Source: Thermoplasmata archaeon | Lineage (GTDB): Archaea > Thermoplasmatota > E2 > UBA9212 | Length of the DNA stretch: 13,678 nt | NCBI GenBank assembly: GCA_013329495.1 | Contig: DUKC01000049.1 | Location: 1 to 13,678, forward strand | Direction of reading: 5' to 3' | Shown here: piece by piece, positions 5,627-13,678 of the stretch | Position numbering within the stretch: position 1 is the stretch's first letter | How the letters are laid out: every line of letters starts with the position of its first letter | Made by a program: the position numbers and the translations under genes | Notes under the pieces: generated by a model | Database searches by the model: none | What the model saw: only the letters and a program-made list of their open reading frames with translations | Told to the model about the DNA's origin: nothing

Positions 5627-8600
5627 TTGAGAGAACTCATTGATGCATATTATAGGGACCGAACTCTGGTGAACCATCATATTGCATCATTTAATGATTT
5701 TTTGGATAGACGCCTACAAAACATAGTCAATGATACGGTCATTGGAGAAGATATTGGTGAAAGAGGAATTATTAACCCTGATATTGAGGGGTACAAGATA
5801 AAACTCGGGAAAATAAAGGTCCAAAGACCTATTGTAAAAGAGGCAGATGCTTCAACTAGGTCTCTTTTTCCTATGGAAGCAAGATTAAGGGATCTTCCCT
5901 ATGAGGTTCCCCTCGAACTTGAATTTATCCCCGTGATTGATGAGGTTGAGCAAGAGCCGGAAAGTATTTATGCCGGTTTTCTGCCAGTCATGATTAAGTC
6001 AAAAGCGTGCAACATTGCGAAGTCCACTCGCGAAGAGGAAGCGGGAAATTATCTTACGGATGAGGCCTATAAAGATTGGTTGCTAGAAAAACAGGAAGAC
6101 CCTCTGGATCCTGGTGGATATTTTATCTCAAAGGGGACAGAAAGAGTGCTCGTCACAATCGAGGATCTTGCGCCCAATAGAATATTAACTAGTTACTCAC
6201 CAACCTACGGAAAAGACATAGTAATCGCAAGCGTGTTCTCTCAAAGAGAAGGTTACCGCGCTTTTATACAGGTTGAAAAGAAAAAAGACGACCTGCTCAT
6301 GGTCTCATTACCCACTCTGCCGAGTTCAATCCCTCTGTTCATCCTGTTAAAGACGCTCGGGCTGGAGCAGGATAAAGAAATCAGTGACGCGATAGTCACA
6401 CATTCAGCAATGGATCCGATTGTGTTGAGTAATTTGGAGCAGTGCAATGAACAATTCAGCGTCCCAAATCAGGCAGAAGCAATTGCTTTTATAGGCAGAA
6501 AAATCGCAGCAGGCCAGGCAAAGGAGTACAGAATAAAAAGGGTTGAGAGCCTGATTAACAGAAACCTGTTGCCCCACCTTGGTTATCAGGACGAAGACAG
6601 GGTAAAGAAGGCGATCTTCTTGGCTCATATGGCACAATCGGTCCTGGAAATAACCTTGGGCATGAGGAAGGAGGATGACAAGGATCACTACGCGAACAAG
6701 CGTTTAAAACTGGCGGGAGACTTGATGGAAGATCTCTTCAGGGTTGCATTTACCGCCCTGGGCAAGGATCTAAAGTATCAACTCGAGCGCGAGCATCTGC
6801 GTGGAAGAGATATCAGGATCAGGCAGAACATTAGGGCCGATATAATAACCCAACGATTGGGGCATGCTTTGGCCACAGGAAATTGGGTCGGGGGACGAAC
6901 GGGTGTGAGCCAGTTGCTCGATCGAACGAACGCGATAGCAACCTATTCACACCTGAGGAGAGTCATATCCCCCCTCAGCAGGTCTCAGCCCCATTTTGAA
7001 GCGAGAGATCTGCACTCGACCCACTGGGGAAGACTTTGTCCGAATGAAACCCCAGAAGGTCCAAACTGCGGATTGGTCAAGAACCTAGCTCTGCTCGTCG
7101 ACATTTCTGAAGGCTTTCCCGAATCAGAAGTTAGAAAGAGGTTGGCCGATCTCGGGGTAGAGCCTGTTTCAAAGCAAACGAAAGGCGTCCACGTGTATCT
7201 AAATGGGGATCTCATAGGGATTCATGCGGATCCAGATGAATTAGTTCAAAAAGTTAAGGGCAATCGCAGGAAAGGAGTGTTCAGCAATGAAATCAACATT
7301 TACTTTGACGAAGAGAAAAATAGCATATCCATAAACTGCGATGCAGGGCGAGTAAGAAGACCTCTGATAGTTGCAAAAGACGGCAAACTCTTGTTAAACG
7401 ACACTCAGCTCAAGGCGCTTAAGAGGGGGAGGATGAAATGGGAAGACCTGATAAATGACGGCGTCGTCGAATACTTAGATGCAGAGGAAGAAGAAAATGC
7501 CTTTGTCGCTCTCAACGAAACTAGCTTGACACCTGATCACACCCATATGGAGATTGATCCTATGTGCCTCCTAGGCGTTTCTACGAGCATCATTCCCTAT
7601 CCTGAGTACAACTCATCTCCAAGAAACACAATGGGTGCAGCCATGGGCAAACAGGCATTGGGATTTCCCTCAGCAAATTACAGAATCAGACCCGACACCC
7701 ATGGGCATCTGCTCCACTATCCCCAACTACCAATGGTTCAAACCTATCCCCTAAAATTTATGCATTATGAATCTCATCCAACAGGACAGAACTTCATCGT
7801 TGCAGTCATGCCTTTCAAGGGTTATAATATGGAAGACGCAATAGTTATAAACAAGTCCTCAATCGAGAGAGGCTTGGCAAAATCAGCATTCTTCCACACC
7901 TATTCAGCTGAGGAGAGGCGTTATCCAGGAGGGCAAGAAGATCACTTTGAGATACCCTCCCCCGAATGTAGAGGTGTTCATTCTGAAGAGGCCTACAACA
8001 AGTTGGGCGAGGATGGTATTATCACTCCTGAAAGTGAGGTCGCTAGTGGTGACGTAATAATAGGGAAGACGTCTCCCCCAAGGTTCTTGCAGGAACCCAT
8101 AGATTTCTTAACCCCACAGAAAAGAAGGGAAGCCTCCATTACCGTGGAACACGGAGAAAAAGGGATAGTCGACTCGGTGATGCTTACAGAGTCTGTGAAC
8201 GGTTCTAGGGTTGTAAAGATAAAAGTCAGGAGCGAACGGTCACCAGAAATAGGGGACAAGTTTGCATCGAAGCATGGGCAAAAGGGAGTGATAGGAGCAA
8301 TCGTTCCCGTAGTCGACATGCCCTTTACCGCAGACGGTTTGGTACCCGACCTGCTAATAAATCCCCATGCGATTCCTTCTAGAATGACTGTTGGCCATGT
8401 TCTTGAAATGATAGGCGGAAAGGTGGGGGCCCTCGAAGGGAGAACGATCGATGGAACCATATTTTCTGGAGAGGGGGAAAAGGAACTGAGAGAAGGATTG
8501 GTGAGAAATGGATACAAATCGAACGGAAAGGAAGTGCTCTATGATGGGCAAACAGGTAGGAAGCTCGAAGGAGAGGTATTCGTGGGATGCATATACTACC

Positions 8601-8982
8601 AAAAACTTCACCACATGGTCGAAGGAAAAATACACGTCCGGTCAAAAGGTCCTGTTCAAATCCTAACGAGGCAACCCACCGAAGGAAAGGCAAGAAAGGG
8701 CGGTCTGAGATTTGGTGAAATGGAGAGAGACTGTTTGATCGCTCACGGTGCGTCCATGGTCATAAAAGACAGGTTGTTGGACGAGTCAGATCTCACCTAC
8801 CAATACATCTGCAACAGATGCGGGCATATAGTGTCAATAGACAGGCACAACAGGCCGAGATGCAAGGTCTGCGGTAGCAAAGCCGACATTTACCCAATCC
8901 CCATGAGTTACGCCTATAAATTGTTGATAAGCGAGCTGATGTCTCTGGGGATAGCCCCGAGAATAAAGCTGGAGGATCTAGA

Positions 8983-8986
<4 letters not shown>
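5627..8986 (+). CDS. rpoB: DNA-directed RNA polymerase subunit B (Rpo2), unsplit
   Basis: The second-largest polymerase subunit, 1119 residues in one chain. It forms one side of the active-centre cleft. Visible landmarks: N-terminal D-R-T-L-V-N-H-H-I-x-S-F-N-D-F; the fork region with H463-S-T-H-W-G-R-L-C-P-N-E-T-P-E-G at 463-478; G-Y-N-M-E-D at 732-737; K878-F-A-S-K-H-G-Q-K-G with its catalytic-centre lysines; and a C-terminal zinc site C1062, C1065, C1079, C1082. The start is TTG at 5627 with GGAGG at 5618-5622 four bases ahead; the nearest ATG lies inside the conserved N-terminus, so TTG is well supported. The stop overlaps the rpoA1 start (ATGA). No B'/B'' split, intein or frameshift is present. 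Confidence 0.98.
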
Positions 8987-12826
<3,840 letters not shown>

Positions 12827-12838
12827 GGGGATAGGAAA

Positions 12839-13135
12839 ATGGACATTAAAGGAGAGATTAGAGGAGCGGTTGAGAGTGGGAAGGTGCTACTGGGAAAAAA
12901 CACCACTCTAAAGGCCATCAAAAGCAAGGAAGCTAAGCTCATCATTTTGTCGGAAAACTGTCCAGCAAAAGATGAGATTGTTAAGGCATCTAAAGCAAAT
13001 GATATCCCTCTTTACCAGTTTAAGGGTGAGGCATTCGAAGTCGGATCCGCGTGTGGAAAACCCTTTGGAGTGAGCACCCTGACCATTCTGAATCCGGGTG
13101 AAACGAGCATACTTCAGTTGAGTAAAAGGCGGTAA
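12839..13135 (+). CDS. rpl30e: Ribosomal protein L30e (eL30)
   Basis: A 98-residue protein of the L7Ae/L30e fold, which binds kink-turn RNA in the large ribosomal subunit. Recognised by E-S-G-K-V-L-L-G-x-N-x-T near 12-23, A-K-L-I-I-L-S-E-N-C-P near 32-42, I-P-L-Y-Q-F-K-G, and C-G-K-P-F-G-V-S-T-L-T-I near 71-82. Length and operon position (after rpoA2, before nusA) match other archaea. The ATG is 12 bases after the rpoA2 stop, with a purine-rich GAGGGGATAGG ahead of it. Confidence 0.95.
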   Translation: MDIKGEIRGAVESGKVLLGKNTTLKAIKSKEAKLIILSENCPAKDEIVKASKANDIPLYQFKGEAFEVGSACGKPFGVSTLTILNPGETSILQLSKRR

Positions 13136-13136
13136 A

Positions 13137-13619
13137 ATGGGAAAAATAATCTTATCTAGCAAGCTGATGCACTACATCGCTAAGGCAGAAGAGATAATAG
13201 AAAAAATAGCCTTTAGGCAAATAATCAAAGAACGGAAAATGAAGAAGGTCCCTCAGGTAAACCTCAGAGATTGCGTTGAAGAGGAAAACAGAATCATTTT
13301 TGTGGTTGAGAAGGGTCAATTGGGTCTCGTCTTGGGAAAAAAGGCGAACAACCTAGACGTCCTAAAAAAAGAATTCAAAAAAGATATCAAGATTATTGAG
13401 TACGATCAGGATCCCGCAAAGTTTGTTGAAAACATCTTTAAACCGTACAAGATCGAAGAGATATCAATTGATCATCAATCATCTGGAAAGGTGGTCGCTC
13501 AAATTTCAGCCCCTCCAGAAGAAAAAGGGAAAATAATTGGCAAGAGCGGAAGAAACATCAAGTCCGCAAATCTGATTGCTTCACGCCACAGTGAAGTCAA
13601 TGAGGTAAAGATTGTTTGA
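13137..13619 (+). CDS. nusA: NusA-like KH-domain transcription factor
   Basis: A 160-residue protein with two KH RNA-binding domains, the archaeal short form of NusA without the bacterial polymerase-binding and S1 regions. The first KH domain has D45-C46-V, I-I-F-V-V-E-K-G and the loop G67-K-K-A, in which the last Gly of GxxG is lost. The second has I-I-G-K-S-G (GxxG at 135-138). The N-terminal helix (L-S-S-K-L-M-H-Y-I) matches the family, but about 17 extra residues lie between it and the first KH domain compared with the form I know. The ATG is one base after the L30e stop, with a weak AGGCGG site. Usual neighbour rpsL does not follow within the remaining 59 bases, which are AT-rich and contain no ATG. 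Confidence 0.92.
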   Translation: MGKIILSSKLMHYIAKAEEIIEKIAFRQIIKERKMKKVPQVNLRDCVEEENRIIFVVEKGQLGLVLGKKANNLDVLKKEFKKDIKIIEYDQDPAKFVENIFKPYKIEEISIDHQSSGKVVAQISAPPEEKGKIIGKSGRNIKSANLIASRHSEVNEVKIV

Positions 13620-13678
13620 TTAAAAGTCCAAGGCTCTATTATAGTTAAGAACCTAACAAATTAAAGTTATTACCAAGA

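Noticed and set aside
7993..8517. A - strand frame of 174 codons inside rpoB
   Set aside because: Ser/Thr/Pro-rich antisense of a highly conserved region; a shadow.

Overview
The window is archaeal. It carries the archaeal RNA polymerase operon order rpoH-rpoB-rpoA1-rpoA2-rpl30e-nusA with the largest subunit split into A' and A'', two enzymes of archaeal ether-lipid synthesis, a tRNA without an encoded CCA, AT-rich TATA-type promoters and strong GGAGG ribosome binding sites. RpoB is one unsplit 1119-residue chain. Most methanogens, haloarchaea and Archaeoglobus carry split B subunits, so the organism more likely belongs to a lineage that keeps the fused form (for example Thermococci, Thermoplasmata, TACK or one of several uncultured euryarchaeal groups). 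The lineage cannot be fixed by eye.

Left part, 1-2868, + strand: the 3' end of a UbiA-family prenyltransferase (probably digeranylgeranylglyceryl phosphate synthase) overlaps by four bases a geranylgeranylglyceryl phosphate synthase. These are the two successive prenyl transfers that build the archaeal membrane lipid core. A 502-residue radical SAM protein with a B12-binding-like N-terminal half follows 43 bases later and is probably cotranscribed.

Middle part, 2869-5224: a hairpin that resembles an IS200/IS605 right end lies in the short gap before a convergent gene on the - strand for a 201-residue coiled-coil protein. The N-terminal segment of that protein resembles the N-terminal segment of RNA polymerase A''. 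A 372-base divergent intergenic region holds promoters, a perfect 16-base palindrome, a tandem duplication and a GC-rich leader. It precedes a radical SAM protein of the PflX-like (COG1313) group. The next intergenic stretch may hold a small - strand gene.

Right part, 5190-13678: tRNA-Lys(TTT) with its own TATA box, then a second TATA box and the tightly packed transcription operon: rpoH, rpoB (TTG start), rpoA1 (overlaps rpoB by four bases), rpoA2 (GTG start, one base after rpoA1), ribosomal protein L30e and NusA. Together these encode most of the catalytic core of the polymerase plus a KH-domain factor and a ribosomal protein. The window stops 59 bases after nusA, and no rpsL start is visible there.

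Most of the window is conserved housekeeping sequence. The parts worth a second look are the radical SAM gene beside the lipid genes, the A''-like coiled-coil protein, the IS605-like hairpin, and the palindrome and leader before the COG1313 gene. No CRISPR array, rRNA gene or complete mobile element was seen.
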